DNA from: Arthrobacter sp. KBS0703 | Lineage (GTDB): Bacteria; Actinomycetota; Actinomycetes; Actinomycetales; Micrococcaceae | DNA length: 64,000 nucleotides | Assembly: GCF_002008315.2 (NCBI RefSeq) | Contig: NZ_MVDG02000001.1 | Span: forward strand, 992,001 to 1,056,000 | Reading direction: 5' to 3' | Shown: positions 55,508 through 64,000 of the stretch, in pieces | How the letters are laid out: the number at the start of each line of letters is the position of its first letter | Numbering within the stretch: the first letter of the stretch is position 1 | Made by a program: the position numbers and the translations under genes | The notes under the pieces: generated by a model | Told to the model about the DNA's origin: nothing | Databases searched by the model: none | The model's input: only the letters and a program-made list of their open reading frames with translations

Positions 55508-57097
55508 GTGTCAAAACCCGTAGTACTGCTCGCCGAAGAACTTTCGCCCGCCACAGTCGAGGCCCTTGGCCCGGACTTCGAAATCCGCCAGACCGACGGC
55601 GCAGACCGATCCCAGCTGCTCTCTGCCATTGTGGATGTGGACGCCATCCTGGTCCGGTCCGCCACCAAGGTGGATGCCGAAGCAATCGCCGCGGCCAAGA
55701 ACCTGAAGGTGATCGCACGCGCCGGCGTCGGCCTGGACAACGTTGACATCAAGGCCGCCACGCAGGCCGGCGTCATGGTGGTCAACGCCCCGACGTCGAA
55801 CATTGTCTCCGCCGCCGAACTCACCGTGGGCCACATCCTGAGCCTGGCCCGCCACATCCCGCAGGCCAGTGCCGCACTCAAGGACGGCGAATGGAAGCGC
55901 TCCAAGTACACGGGCATCGAGCTGTTCGAGAAGAAGGTCGGTATCATCGGCCTGGGCCGCATCGGCGCCCTCGTGGCCGCCCGCCTGCAGGGCTTCGACA
56001 CCGAGATCCTGGCCTACGATCCCTACATCACCTCCGCCCGGGCCGCACAGCTCGGCGTGAAGCTCGTGAGCCTGGACGAGCTGCTGGCCCATTCGGACTT
56101 CGTCACCATCCACATGCCCAAGACGCCGGAAACGGTTGGCATGCTCGGTGCTGACGCCTTCACCAAGATGAAGTCCAGCGCCTACGTCATCAACGTTGCC
56201 CGTGGCGGCCTCGTTGACGAGGAGGCCCTCTACACGGCGCTTCAGGACGGCCAGATCGCCGGCGCCGCCGTGGACGTCTTCGTCCAGGAGCCCAGCACGG
56301 ACCTGCCCTTCTTCAAGCTGGACAACGTCGTGGTGACGCCGCACCTGGGCGCCTCCACCGACGAGGCCCAGGAAAAGGCCGGCGTGTCCGTGGCCAAGTC
56401 CGTCCGGCTCGCACTGGCCGGAGAACTGGTCCCGGACGCTGTGAACGTTGCCGGCGGCGTGATCGCCCCCGACGTCCGCCCGGGCATCCCGCTGATCGAG
56501 AAGCTGGGCCGGATCTTCACCGCGCTGACCCACGCCTCCCTGACCCAGATCGACGTTGAGGTGGCCGGCGAAATCGCCTCCCTCGACGTCAAGGTTTTGG
56601 AGCTGGCTGCCCTGAAGGGCATCTTCGCCGACGTCGTCACCGAGCAGGTCTCGTACGTCAACGCCCCCGTGATCGCCGAGCAGCGCGGCATCAACACCCG
56701 CCTGATCACCACACCCGAGGCCGAGGACTACCGCAACGTCCTTACCCTGCGCGGCGCCCTGAGCGACGGCTCGCAGATCTCCGTGGCCGGCACCCTGACC
56801 GGCCCCAAGCAGGTCCAGAAGCTGGTCGGCGTCAACGGCTACGACGTTGAAATCCCCATCAGCGAGCACCTCGTGGTGGTTTCCTATGCGGACCGGCCGG
56901 GTGTCATCGGCACCATCGGCCACATCCTCGGCATGAACAACATCAACATCGGTGGGATGCAGGTGGCACGGCAGGCTGAGGGCGGCCAAGTGCTCGCACT
57001 GCTCACCATCGACACCTCCGTTCCGCAGCAGGTGCTCGACGCCATCAAGGCCGGCATCGGCGCCGAAATGGTGCGTGAAGTGGACCTCGAAGACTAA
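55508..57097 (+). CDS. serA: D-3-phosphoglycerate dehydrogenase SerA
   Basis: The 529-residue enzyme starts the serine pathway. GTG 55508 opens the D-isomer dehydrogenase fold. Cofactor motif KVGIIGLGRIGALVAARLQGFD is near residue 140, with ARGGLVDEEAL and HLGAST (catalytic arginine/histidine regions). The C-terminus has the actinobacterial intervening domain and a final ACT domain (VVVSYADRPGVIGTIGHILGMNNINIGGMQV) for serine feedback. Confidence 0.96.
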   Translation: MSKPVVLLAEELSPATVEALGPDFEIRQTDGADRSQLLSAIVDVDAILVRSATKVDAEAIAAAKNLKVIARAGVGLDNVDIKAATQAGVMVVNAPTSNIVSAAELTVGHILSLARHIPQASAALKDGEWKRSKYTGIELFEKKVGIIGLGRIGALVAARLQGFDTEILAYDPYITSARAAQLGVKLVSLDELLAHSDFVTIHMPKTPETVGMLGADAFTKMKSSAYVINVARGGLVDEEALYTALQDGQIAGAAVDVFVQEPSTDLPFFKLDNVVVTPHLGASTDEAQEKAGVSVAKSVRLALAGELVPDAVNVAGGVIAPDVRPGIPLIEKLGRIFTALTHASLTQIDVEVAGEIASLDVKVLELAALKGIFADVVTEQVSYVNAPVIAEQRGINTRLITTPEAEDYRNVLTLRGALSDGSQISVAGTLTGPKQVQKLVGVNGYDVEIPISEHLVVVSYADRPGVIGTIGHILGMNNINIGGMQVARQAEGGQVLALLTIDTSVPQQVLDAIKAGIGAEMVREVDLED

Positions 57098-57299
57098 GGG
57101 TCCTTCGCCAAGGTGAACTCCGCGTGGCTTGGAGGACACCTTGGACAAGTATGATTGGCCGGTCTGCGTACAATGGCTAGGTCCGAATTTCAGGATCTTG
57201 CCGGCAGGCCGGCCACACTTTTTGCACGCCCGCAAGGGACGACCCCACATCCACCGGTGATCGTGGCGTGCACACGCAATCCAGGTTTCAGGGAGCTCA

Positions 57300-60101
57300 A
57301 TGAACGCCGTCCAGAGGTTCATCAGAAGCAAAGTGCTGCTGCTGACCGCTGCCATTTTGATCGTCGCCATGTGCCTGTCCGTCCTCGTCCAGAACCAGTC
57401 GCAGGCAGCGCTGAACCGGACCGTGGACGAGAACTCGCGCGGGCTCTATGACATCCTGGTCCAGGCCAAGGCAGGGTCCGGCGGTGCCCTGGTGCAGCCG
57501 GACATCGCCACCGGCCAGGGCGGGATCAGTTTTGACCAGCTTCAGGGCATCCGGGACCTGACCGGCACTTCGGTGGCCGCGCCCATCAGCCTGGTGTCCC
57601 GTGTCACGCAGAACCTGGAAGCCCCGCGGCTCGAAGCCATGGACTACCTCGGCTTCAACGCAGGCCTCGTCGGCACTGCGACGACCGGCCAGCCCGGCGG
57701 CACCGACCCCGGCAAGTGGCCCGCCGCGCAGTCCGTGCTGAGCGATACCGCCAAGAAGTACCGCCTGACGGCCAGCGCCACGACTTCCGACGGCGCCTCC
57801 GAAAAGACCCTTTTCAAGTCGACGGCCGAAGGTACACTCGGCAAGGCCCGGCTCGTGGAGGAACAGGTCGACGGCGGCAAGAGCATCCGCATCGCCGGCC
57901 CCGACGGGGAAACGGGCATCAAATTTCCGGCACCCGCCGGAGGCTCCGAGCACAACCTCTTCAATCTTTCCGTTTCCCTGCCCATGGCGCCGGAAGTCAC
58001 GGAGTCCGTGGTCGCCGTCGACCCCGTCTCCGAGCGCGCCCTCCTCGGGAGCTCCGGCGACTTCCTTGCCCCGCTGGAGAAGGCGCCGCCGGCGGATGCC
58101 CGCAGCGCCGCGGCGATTGGCCGCCACTTCGAGAGCCTGTTCACCAACGGGATCGGCATGCAGGAACTCGAAGAGGGACCCGACTTTTTGGGCGTCAAGC
58201 TCAAATACTGGGCGCCCCTCATGACCCAGTACCAGCAGGCGAAGCGCAGCGGCGAGCTGACCGAAGATTCCAAGGCCATTCCGCTGATTGTCCGCTCCGG
58301 CACGTCCCTTGACCTGAAGTACTCCGTGAAGATCGAGGAAATCGATGACTCGGGGAACGTGGTCAAGGAGATCGGGACCGCGGACCGCTCGCTGGACAAG
58401 GACTACCTTCCGTTCGTGTCCAAGTCGCCCTTCGCGCTGTCGTGGCCCGGTTCCACGGACTATTCCAAGCTGCTCGGCAACTCCGCGAACTTCAGCCGCG
58501 GGCTCTACAGTCCCGCAACCTGGAGCACCAACTTCGCCTCCGCGCCCAAGTACACCGACGGCTCCACTGCGGGCAACGGCGCCACGGAGAAGACCGCGAC
58601 CCCCGGTGAATGGGTCACCGTCAACCGCCTTCCGGAGAAGACGGCCGGCGGGGAACCCGTTGACCAGACGCAGCGCAACCCTGTGGACGAGCGCTCCTAC
58701 CGGGAAAACCTCGAAACGGGCAAGAAGCTGGCGACGCCCCTCGCCATGGTCTACGGCACGTTCGATCCCGCGGCCGTGCAGGCAGCGGCCGGGGACGTCA
58801 ACCGGCTTCCGCTGGGCGGCTACGACCCGACGCCGATGACCCTGACCAAGGATGCCCAAGGCAAGGACGTCCCGGACGCCGCACTCAAGCCGTCCCTCAG
58901 CGCCACCGGACTGGTGAGCCAGTCCGCCGGGGCCATCACGGACTACTACGGCCTGGCCGCTGCCCGCGGCTACGAGAAGAACGCCTCGGTCATTGACGCC
59001 GTGCGCGTCCGTGCCAGCGCCTCCGGCAGCTGGAAGCAGGCGCAGCCGGACGTGGAGAAGCTCGCCAACCAGATCCGGGACATGGGCCTGGAGGCCACGG
59101 TTGTGGCCGGTTCCGCACGCGAGGACGCCAACATCCTCGTTCCGGGTTACTCCAAGGACGACGCCGGCAAGGAGTCTGCGCTGGGCACCGTCCAGCAGTC
59201 GTGGGTCAGGCAGGATGCCGCCGACGCCGTGTCCAGCTCGCTGACCGCAACGAACCTCACGCTGCTCTTCCTGACCCTCTGCGGTGCGGCGCTGCTCACC
59301 GGCGCATCGACCGTGAGCTACATCCGGCAACGGCGCCGCGAGGCGGGAACCCTGCGCGCCATGGGCTGGACCTGTCTCTTATACACATCTAGATGTGTAT
59401 AAGAGACAGAATTCGCCGTGGGCGCCGGGCTGCTGGCTGTCGCCGGCGTCGTCCTGAGCCTGCTCAGCTGGAACGTGGCCACGGTGCTTGTCTCGGCGTC
59501 CGTGCTGGTCCTGTATCTGGCCGCGGCCTTCGTCGCCGCCCAGATGCTGCGCCACCGCGAGGAAATTGACCAGGAACCGCAGCATGACGAGCGGCTCATC
59601 GCCGTAGATTCGCCGCTGACCTTCGCCAACCGGCAGCTAAGCACCAACCGGTTCAACGCGATTTCCCTGGCCGTTGCGGTCGGCGTATTCGGTGCCGCGG
59701 TGGGCGGCCTGGTCTCCCTGCTGATCGACATCCCGCGGGCCGCCGGGGCCAGCGCGCTCAGCGGCCTGGCCGCCGCCAGCGTGGCCCTGCCAAGCCTCGT
59801 GCTGGGACTCTCCGGAGTGGCGGTCGGGCTTGTGCTGACGCTGGTCACGGGCCGCTTCGAGCTGCAGGCCAAGCGCCAGTACCTCGGAACGCTGCAGGCC
59901 ATGGGCTGGAACCCCGACATGCTGGGCCAGGTCCGGTTCTTCGAAAATGCCCTGGTGGGAGCGGTCGCGGTTCCGCTGGGCGTGCTCGGCGCCCTCGGCG
60001 TCGGACTTCTCCTTGCCCCCTATGCCGCACTCTGGGCCGCCGTGGCCGGGCTCGTGGCTGTACTTTGCTGGATTCCTATTGCAACGAAAGTGGTCCAATG
60101 A
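57300..60101 (+). CDS. FtsX/MacB-type ABC transporter permease with large extracellular domain, interrupted by an adapter
   Basis: The N-terminus has one membrane segment (SKVLLLTAAILIVAMCLSVLV). About 600 residues of soluble sequence follow, mostly extracellular by this topology (Ser/Thr/Asp-rich, for example GKWPAAQSVLSDTAKKYRLT). Membrane segments resume at LTATNLTLLFLTLCGAALLTG, followed by the cytoplasmic FtsX motif RQRRREAGTLRAMGWT. An adapter scar at 59372-59409 follows, then more membrane segments, including a second RQYLGTLQAMGWNPDMLGQV unit. It ends at 60101. It is the permease for the ATPase gene that follows. Substrate unknown. Confidence 0.85.
59372..59409. other. Nextera mate-pair junction adapter (38 bp) in the permease gene
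   Basis: It cuts the first FtsX-type cytoplasmic motif after AMGWT. About ten residues appear lost before EFAVGAGLL. Confidence 0.97.
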
Positions 60102-60846
60102 CTAACGACCTGAACCCTCGCCGGGAGCGCGGGAACAACGACGGCGGGGGCTCGCTCCAGACGCGCGCCAACACCCTCGTCAAGGCCGCCGATCACGGTA
60201 CCCCGCTCGAGCTGAGCAATATCACCATCCGCTATGGCGGCGGAAAAGGCGGAGCCGAAGCCGTGAGCGTGGTGGAGGGCTTCGACCTGACCCTCCACGC
60301 AGGCGAGATGCACTGCGTTGCCGGCCGCAGCGGCTCAGGCAAGACCAGCATCCTGACCGTGGGTGCGGGCCTTACCCTGCCGACGTCGGGCCGGGTGCTG
60401 TGGGAGGGCGAGTCCCTCGAAAGCATGGGCGACGACGAGATCGCGGACCGGCGCCGTGCCCTGATCGGCTACGTTGACCAGGGCGGGGCACTGATCGACG
60501 GCATGAGCGCCCTGGAGAATGTCCTTCTGCCCGCCGTCCCGGACGGCGAAGTGGACCAGCGCCGCGACATGGCCAAGGACCTGCTGGACCTCGTGGGCCT
60601 CGGCCGGCGGATGCGGCACCGCCCCGCCCAGCTGTCCGGCGGCGAGCGGCAGCGCGTCGCCATCGCCCGCGCCCTGATCCTCGGCACGCGCGTCCTGGTG
60701 GTTGACGAGCCCACCGCGAGCCTTGACCGGGCCTCGGCCAACCTGTCTCTTATACACATCTAGATGTGTATAAGAGACAGGTCCTGGTGGCGTCACATGA
60801 CCACGAACTGGTCCGGCTGAGCGATACCCTGACCGAACTGATCTAG
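60098..60846 (+). CDS. ABC transporter ATP-binding protein (MacB/LolD type), interrupted by an adapter
   Basis: ATG 60098 overlaps the permease stop. Walker [16 protein letters not shown]-loop [21 protein letters not shown], signature [18 protein letters not shown] and Walker [17 protein letters not shown] are all present. The adapter at 60743-60780 interrupts after ASAN, then [21 protein letters not shown], with the H-loop histidine, ends at TAG 60846. It powers the FtsX-type permease. Confidence 0.93.
60743..60780. other. Nextera mate-pair junction adapter (38 bp) in the ABC ATPase gene
   Basis: It lies between Walker B/D-loop and the H-loop histidine. A stretch of helix is missing. Confidence 0.97.
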
Positions 60847-60881
60847 CTTCATCCCTCCGTACCAAAGGTAATTTCCCGCCC

Positions 60882-62441
60882 GTGACTTCTTCAGAAAAGC
60901 GCCCCTTCTACATCACCACGGCCATCAGCTACCCCAACGGCGTTCCGCACATCGGCCACGCCTACGAGGTCATTGCCACCGATGCCATGGCGCGGTTCAA
61001 GCGGCTGGACGGGCACGATGTTTTCTTCATGACCGGCACTGATGAGCACGGGCTGAAGATGCAGCAGTCGGCGGAGAAGGAAGGCCTGACGGCCAAGGAA
61101 CTGGCGGACCGGAACTCCGCGGCCTTCAAGCAGATGGAGCAGGACCTGGGCATTTCCCACGACCGCTTCATCCGCACCACGGACCAGGACCACTACGCCG
61201 CGTGCCAGGAAATCTGGCGCCGGATGGAAGCCAACGGCGACATCTACCTCTCCAAGTACGAGGGCTGGTACTCCGTCCGCGACGAGGCCTATTACGTGGA
61301 AGACGACACCGTGGTCAAGGAGGACGGCGCCCGCTACACCAAGGAGACCGACACCCCGGTGACCTGGACCGCCGAGGAAAGCTACTTCTTCCGGCTGTCC
61401 GCCTACCAGGACAAGCTGCTGGCGCTGTACGAGGCACAGCCTGAATTCGGCGCCCCGCAGTCCCGCTTCAACGAGGTCATCAGCTTCGTCCGGCGCGGCC
61501 TCGAAGACCTGTCCATCAGCCGCACCACGTTCGACTGGGGCGTGCCCGTCCCCGGGGACGAAAAGCACGTCATGTACGTGTGGGTCGACGCCCTGACGAA
61601 CTATCTCACCGGTGCCGGCTACCCCGACGTCGAGTCGGAATCGTTCAAGAAGTACTGGCCGGCCGACGTGCACGTGATCGGCAAGGACATCTCGCGCTTC
61701 CACGCGATTTACTGGCCGGCGTTTCTGATGAGCGCCGGCCTCGAGCTGCCCAAGCGGGTCATGATCCACGGCTTCCTGCAGAACAACGGCGTCAAGATGT
61801 CCAAGTCTCTGGGCAACGTGGTGGCACCGGCCGACTTCGTGGCCCAGTACGGCCTCGATCAGGTCCGGTTCTTCTTCCTGCGCGAGGTTCCCTTCGGCGC
61901 CGACGGCAGCTACAACCACGAAGCCATTGTGGGCCGGATGAACTCGGACCTGGCCAACAATTTCGGCAACCTCGCCCAGCGTTCGCTGTCCATGGTGGCG
62001 AAGAACTGCGAAGGCCGCGTTCCTGTTCCCGGGGCGTTCACGCCGGAGGACACGGCCATCCTGGCCCAGGCGAACGCCCTCCTGGAGCAGGCGCGTGCCG
62101 CCTTCGACAAGCAGGAGTTCAGCCGGGCCCTCGAAGCGATCTGGGGCGTGCTGGGGGACACCAACGCGTACTTCGCCGAGCAGGCCCCCTGGGTCCTGCG
62201 GAAGTCCGACGTCGAACGCATGCAGACGGTGCTGTACGTGACCCTCGAGGTCCTGCGCATCGTGGCCATCCTTGCGCAGCCGGTGATGCCGACGGCGACT
62301 GCCGCCCTGCTGGGGACACTGGGCCAGCCGGAGGGTGCGGCGCGCCAGTTCGCTGCGATCCCGACGCCGATTGTGGCGGGGACTGAGCTCCCGGCACCCG
62401 CTCCGGTTTTCCCGAAGTACGAGGAACCCGCCGAAGCGTAG
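60882..62441 (+). CDS. metG: Methionyl-tRNA synthetase MetG
   Basis: The 519-residue class I synthetase starts [21 protein letters not shown], with the HIGH motif. The KMSKS motif is [10 protein letters not shown] near residue 310. The anticodon-binding C-terminal domain ([34 protein letters not shown]) follows. No C-terminal EMAP dimerisation domain. GTG 60882 is the start. A terminator hairpin follows the stop. Confidence 0.96.
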   Translation: MTSSEKRPFYITTAISYPNGVPHIGHAYEVIATDAMARFKRLDGHDVFFMTGTDEHGLKMQQSAEKEGLTAKELADRNSAAFKQMEQDLGISHDRFIRTTDQDHYAACQEIWRRMEANGDIYLSKYEGWYSVRDEAYYVEDDTVVKEDGARYTKETDTPVTWTAEESYFFRLSAYQDKLLALYEAQPEFGAPQSRFNEVISFVRRGLEDLSISRTTFDWGVPVPGDEKHVMYVWVDALTNYLTGAGYPDVESESFKKYWPADVHVIGKDISRFHAIYWPAFLMSAGLELPKRVMIHGFLQNNGVKMSKSLGNVVAPADFVAQYGLDQVRFFFLREVPFGADGSYNHEAIVGRMNSDLANNFGNLAQRSLSMVAKNCEGRVPVPGAFTPEDTAILAQANALLEQARAAFDKQEFSRALEAIWGVLGDTNAYFAEQAPWVLRKSDVERMQTVLYVTLEVLRIVAILAQPVMPTATAALLGTLGQPEGAARQFAAIPTPIVAGTELPAPAPVFPKYEEPAEA

Positions 62442-62478
62442 GACCCGGAGCTCCCGCCGGTCCTGCACCATAGCCGCC

Positions 62479-62517
62479 GACGCCCCCGTACGTCCGAAAT
62501 GGACGTACAGGGGCGTC
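62479..62517. terminator. Terminator of metG
   Basis: 17-bp arms from GACGCCCC to GGGGCGTC with one mismatch, a GAAAT loop and a TTTT run at 62523. Confidence 0.85.
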
Positions 62518-62557
62518 TCGGGTTTTAAGGCAGGACATGCGGGAGCGTCGATCCCGC

Positions 62558-62607
62558 GTTCGAATAATGAGACAGTTTGACCAGAATGTGGATCATTTGG
62601 CTACTCT
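62558..62607 (+). promoter_or_regulatory. leuB promoter with the 16-bp ilv/leu motif
   Basis: GTTCGAATAATGAGAC (62558-62573) matches the ilvD and ilvB sites at TGAGAC and most other positions. A -35-like TTGACC (62577) and -10-like TACTCT (62602) follow with 19-bp spacing. The start of transcription would then be only a few bases before ATG 62615, so the mRNA may be nearly leaderless. Confidence 0.5.
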
Positions 62608-62614
62608 GAAAAAC

Positions 62615-63667
62615 ATGAGCGCATCCACCATCAATCTTGCTGTCATCCCGGGCGACGGCATTGGCCCCGAGGTCATCGCAGAAGCCCTGAAGGTCCTGGA
62701 GAAGGTTGTCGCCGCCGAAGGCGTGACCCTTGAACAGCACCACTACAAGCTGGGTGCCCAGCACTGGCTGGAGACGGGCGAGACGCTCCCCGACGCAGTC
62801 CTCGAAGACTTGAGGACCCGCGACGCCATCCTCTTCGGGGCTGTCGGTGCGGCGCCGGGTGACACACGCATTCCGTCCGGAATCATCGAGCGCGAGATGC
62901 TCCTCAAGTTGCGCTTCAGCCTCGACCACTTCGTCAACCTGCGGCCCTCCCGTCTCTTCGGCGGCGTGGGCAGCCCGCTGGCCAACCCGGGAAACATCGA
63001 TTTCGTTGTGGTCCGCGAAGGAACCGAGGGCCCCTACGTCGGTAACGGCGGCACCCTGCGCGGAGGAACGCGGCACGAGGTTGCCACGGAAGTATCGCTG
63101 AATACCGCACACGGCGTTGAGCGCGTTGTCCGCGACGCGTTCCGGCGCGCCAACGAACGGCCCCGCAAGAAGCTGACCCTGGTCCACAAGCACAACGTGC
63201 TCGTCTACGCGGGCCACCTGTGGAAGCGCACGGTCGAAGCTGTGGCCGCGGAGTTCCCGCAGGTCACGCACGACTACCTGCACATCGACGCCGCCACGAT
63301 CTTCATGGTCACCGATCCGGCCCGCTTCGACGTGATCGTCACGGACAACCTCTTCGGGGATATCATCACGGACCTCGCCGCCGCAGTGACGGGCGGCATC
63401 GGACTGGCAGCCTCGGGCAACATCAACATGGACCGGACTTCCCCCTCCATGTTCGAGCCGGTCCACGGCTCGGCGCCGGACATTGCGGGCCAGCAGAAGG
63501 CGGACCCCACTGCCGCCATTCTGTCGGCCGCACTTCTTCTGGAGCACCTGGGCTACTCGGCCGCGGCCCGCAGGATCGAGTCCGCGGTGGTGGCCGACGT
63601 CGAAGCCCGCAACGGCGAATCGCGGAGCACAAGCGCCATTGGCGATGCCATCGCCGCGGCCGTCTAG
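62615..63667 (+). CDS. leuB: 3-isopropylmalate dehydrogenase LeuB
   Basis: The 350-residue enzyme of leucine synthesis starts [32 protein letters not shown]. Metal and substrate motifs include [28 protein letters not shown], and the cofactor region [26 protein letters not shown]. An in-frame GTG 78 bp upstream is rejected because it would include the promoter. The next gene is ilvE. Confidence 0.95.
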   Translation: MSASTINLAVIPGDGIGPEVIAEALKVLEKVVAAEGVTLEQHHYKLGAQHWLETGETLPDAVLEDLRTRDAILFGAVGAAPGDTRIPSGIIEREMLLKLRFSLDHFVNLRPSRLFGGVGSPLANPGNIDFVVVREGTEGPYVGNGGTLRGGTRHEVATEVSLNTAHGVERVVRDAFRRANERPRKKLTLVHKHNVLVYAGHLWKRTVEAVAAEFPQVTHDYLHIDAATIFMVTDPARFDVIVTDNLFGDIITDLAAAVTGGIGLAASGNINMDRTSPSMFEPVHGSAPDIAGQQKADPTAAILSAALLLEHLGYSAAARRIESAVVADVEARNGESRSTSAIGDAIAAAV

Positions 63668-63767
63668 CCCCTGCCGGCAGGCGTAAGCTTGACCTGAATC
63701 ACCAATTGCTGCCGTGGTCCGACGCTGAACCACGTTCACACACCAGGCAGCCGACCGTGGAGGAACC

Positions 63768-64000
63768 ATGACTCAGACTGCCCATGGCGTCGAATTCACC
63801 CAGCAGCCCTCGGCAACCCCGAAGTCTGCAGAAGAGCGTGCAGCCATCCTGGCGAACCCAGGTTTCGGCAACTATTTCACCGACCACACCGCGATCGTCG
63901 ACTACAGCGTCGACGAGGACGGCAAGGGCGGCTGGCATGACGCGCGCATCGAGGCATACGGTCCCATCTCCCTTGACCCTTCAGCCGCAGTCCTGCACTA
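63768..64000 (+). CDS. ilvE: Branched-chain amino acid aminotransferase IlvE, N-terminal part
   Basis: ATG 63768 after GTGGAGGAA starts [65 protein letters not shown] is the conserved N-terminal part of actinobacterial IlvE, which transfers the amino group in the last step of valine, leucine and isoleucine synthesis. The gene runs off the window after about 77 codons, so the PLP lysine is not seen. Confidence 0.9.
   Translation, partial: MTQTAHGVEFTQQPSATPKSAEERAAILANPGFGNYFTDHTAIVDYSVDEDGKGGWHDARIEAYGPISLDPSAAVLH

Noticed and set aside
55511..57370. A long minus-strand frame opposite serA
   Set aside because: It runs the whole length of serA on the wrong strand. Composition is typical of an antisense frame and the ACT and dehydrogenase motifs are on the plus strand.
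60847..60881. T-box or SAM riboswitch before metG
   Set aside because: Only 35 bp separate it from the ABC ATPase stop, with no room for and no sign of a riboswitch fold.

Overview
The window is high-GC actinobacterial chromosome, most like Arthrobacter/Pseudarthrobacter (Micrococcaceae). The reasons are gene content (an nrtR-nadABC-nifS cluster, ilvBNC with a leader peptide, an SPOR-type phosphodiester glycosidase, Mqo), GTG/TTG starts and strong codon bias. There is no prophage, IS element, CRISPR array or plasmid backbone. Most genes are core metabolism or housekeeping.

The sequence is a draft assembly with artefacts. At 17 places it carries all or part of the Nextera/Tn5 mosaic-end adapter CTGTCTCTTATACACATCT and its reverse complement. 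Most are the 37-38 bp double adapter formed when mate-pair fragments are circularised. All but one lie inside genes and break them (aquaporin, sbcC, an MFS gene, a phosphoribosyltransferase, an alpha/beta hydrolase, nadA twice, nadB three times, a lipoprotein twice, a membrane-anchored protein, an ABC permease and its ATPase). Some native bases are usually missing at each scar. At 25.58 kb the adapter is followed by 21 nt copied from nrtR, 3.4 kb upstream, as a mate-pair circle junction would produce. Several genes also carry plain frameshifts (ADP-ribosylglycohydrolase, aquaporin, HpaB-like, 47.4-48.5 kb), and one (44.3-45.1 kb) holds a short inverted segment. These breaks should be read as assembly errors, not biology.

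Layout. 0-5 kb: end of rdgB, DedA protein, exonuclease-BRCT protein, DUF4395, ADP-ribosylglycohydrolase, aquaporin. 5-11 kb: sbcDC and an MFS exporter. 11-15.4 kb: IclR regulator, flavin reductase/HpaB-type aromatic hydroxylase, MHS transporter. 15.4-19.5 kb: minus-strand operon for a 2-oxoacid or acetoin-type dehydrogenase (E1 alpha, E1 beta, free-standing lipoyl protein, alpha/beta hydrolase). 19.7-21.8 kb: amino-acid permease with divergent Lrp regulator. 21.9-27.9 kb: NrtR-controlled de novo NAD operon with its own cysteine desulfurase. 28-34.5 kb: GtrA, FAH-family hydrolase, DUF1684, lipoprotein, transglutaminase-like protein, MarR/LLM oxidoreductase pair, DUF559 protein. 34.6-42 kb: RND pump, Mqo, oligopeptide-type binding protein, fasciclin lipoprotein. 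42.4-48.6 kb: tRNA-Leu, Bcp with divergent MarR regulator, membrane protein, broken phosphodiester glycosidase, lipoprotein, tRNA-Lys, PQQ-type sugar dehydrogenase, low-complexity membrane-anchored protein. 48.7-64 kb: LysR regulator and a branched-chain amino-acid/serine region (ilvD, leader peptide-attenuator-ilvBNC, serA, leuB, start of ilvE), with an ABC transporter and metG between serA and leuB.

The best biological leads are: (i) a 66-67 bp palindromic element in five full copies plus a half copy, mostly abutting or supplying stop codons; (ii) a shared 16-bp motif (GTYCR-N5-TGAGAC) upstream of ilvD, ilvB and leuB; (iii) an ilvBNC leader-peptide attenuator; (iv) a lipoyl protein plus adjacent alpha/beta hydrolase that looks like a split AcoC-type E2; (v) a perfect-arm NrtR-type operator before the NAD operon.
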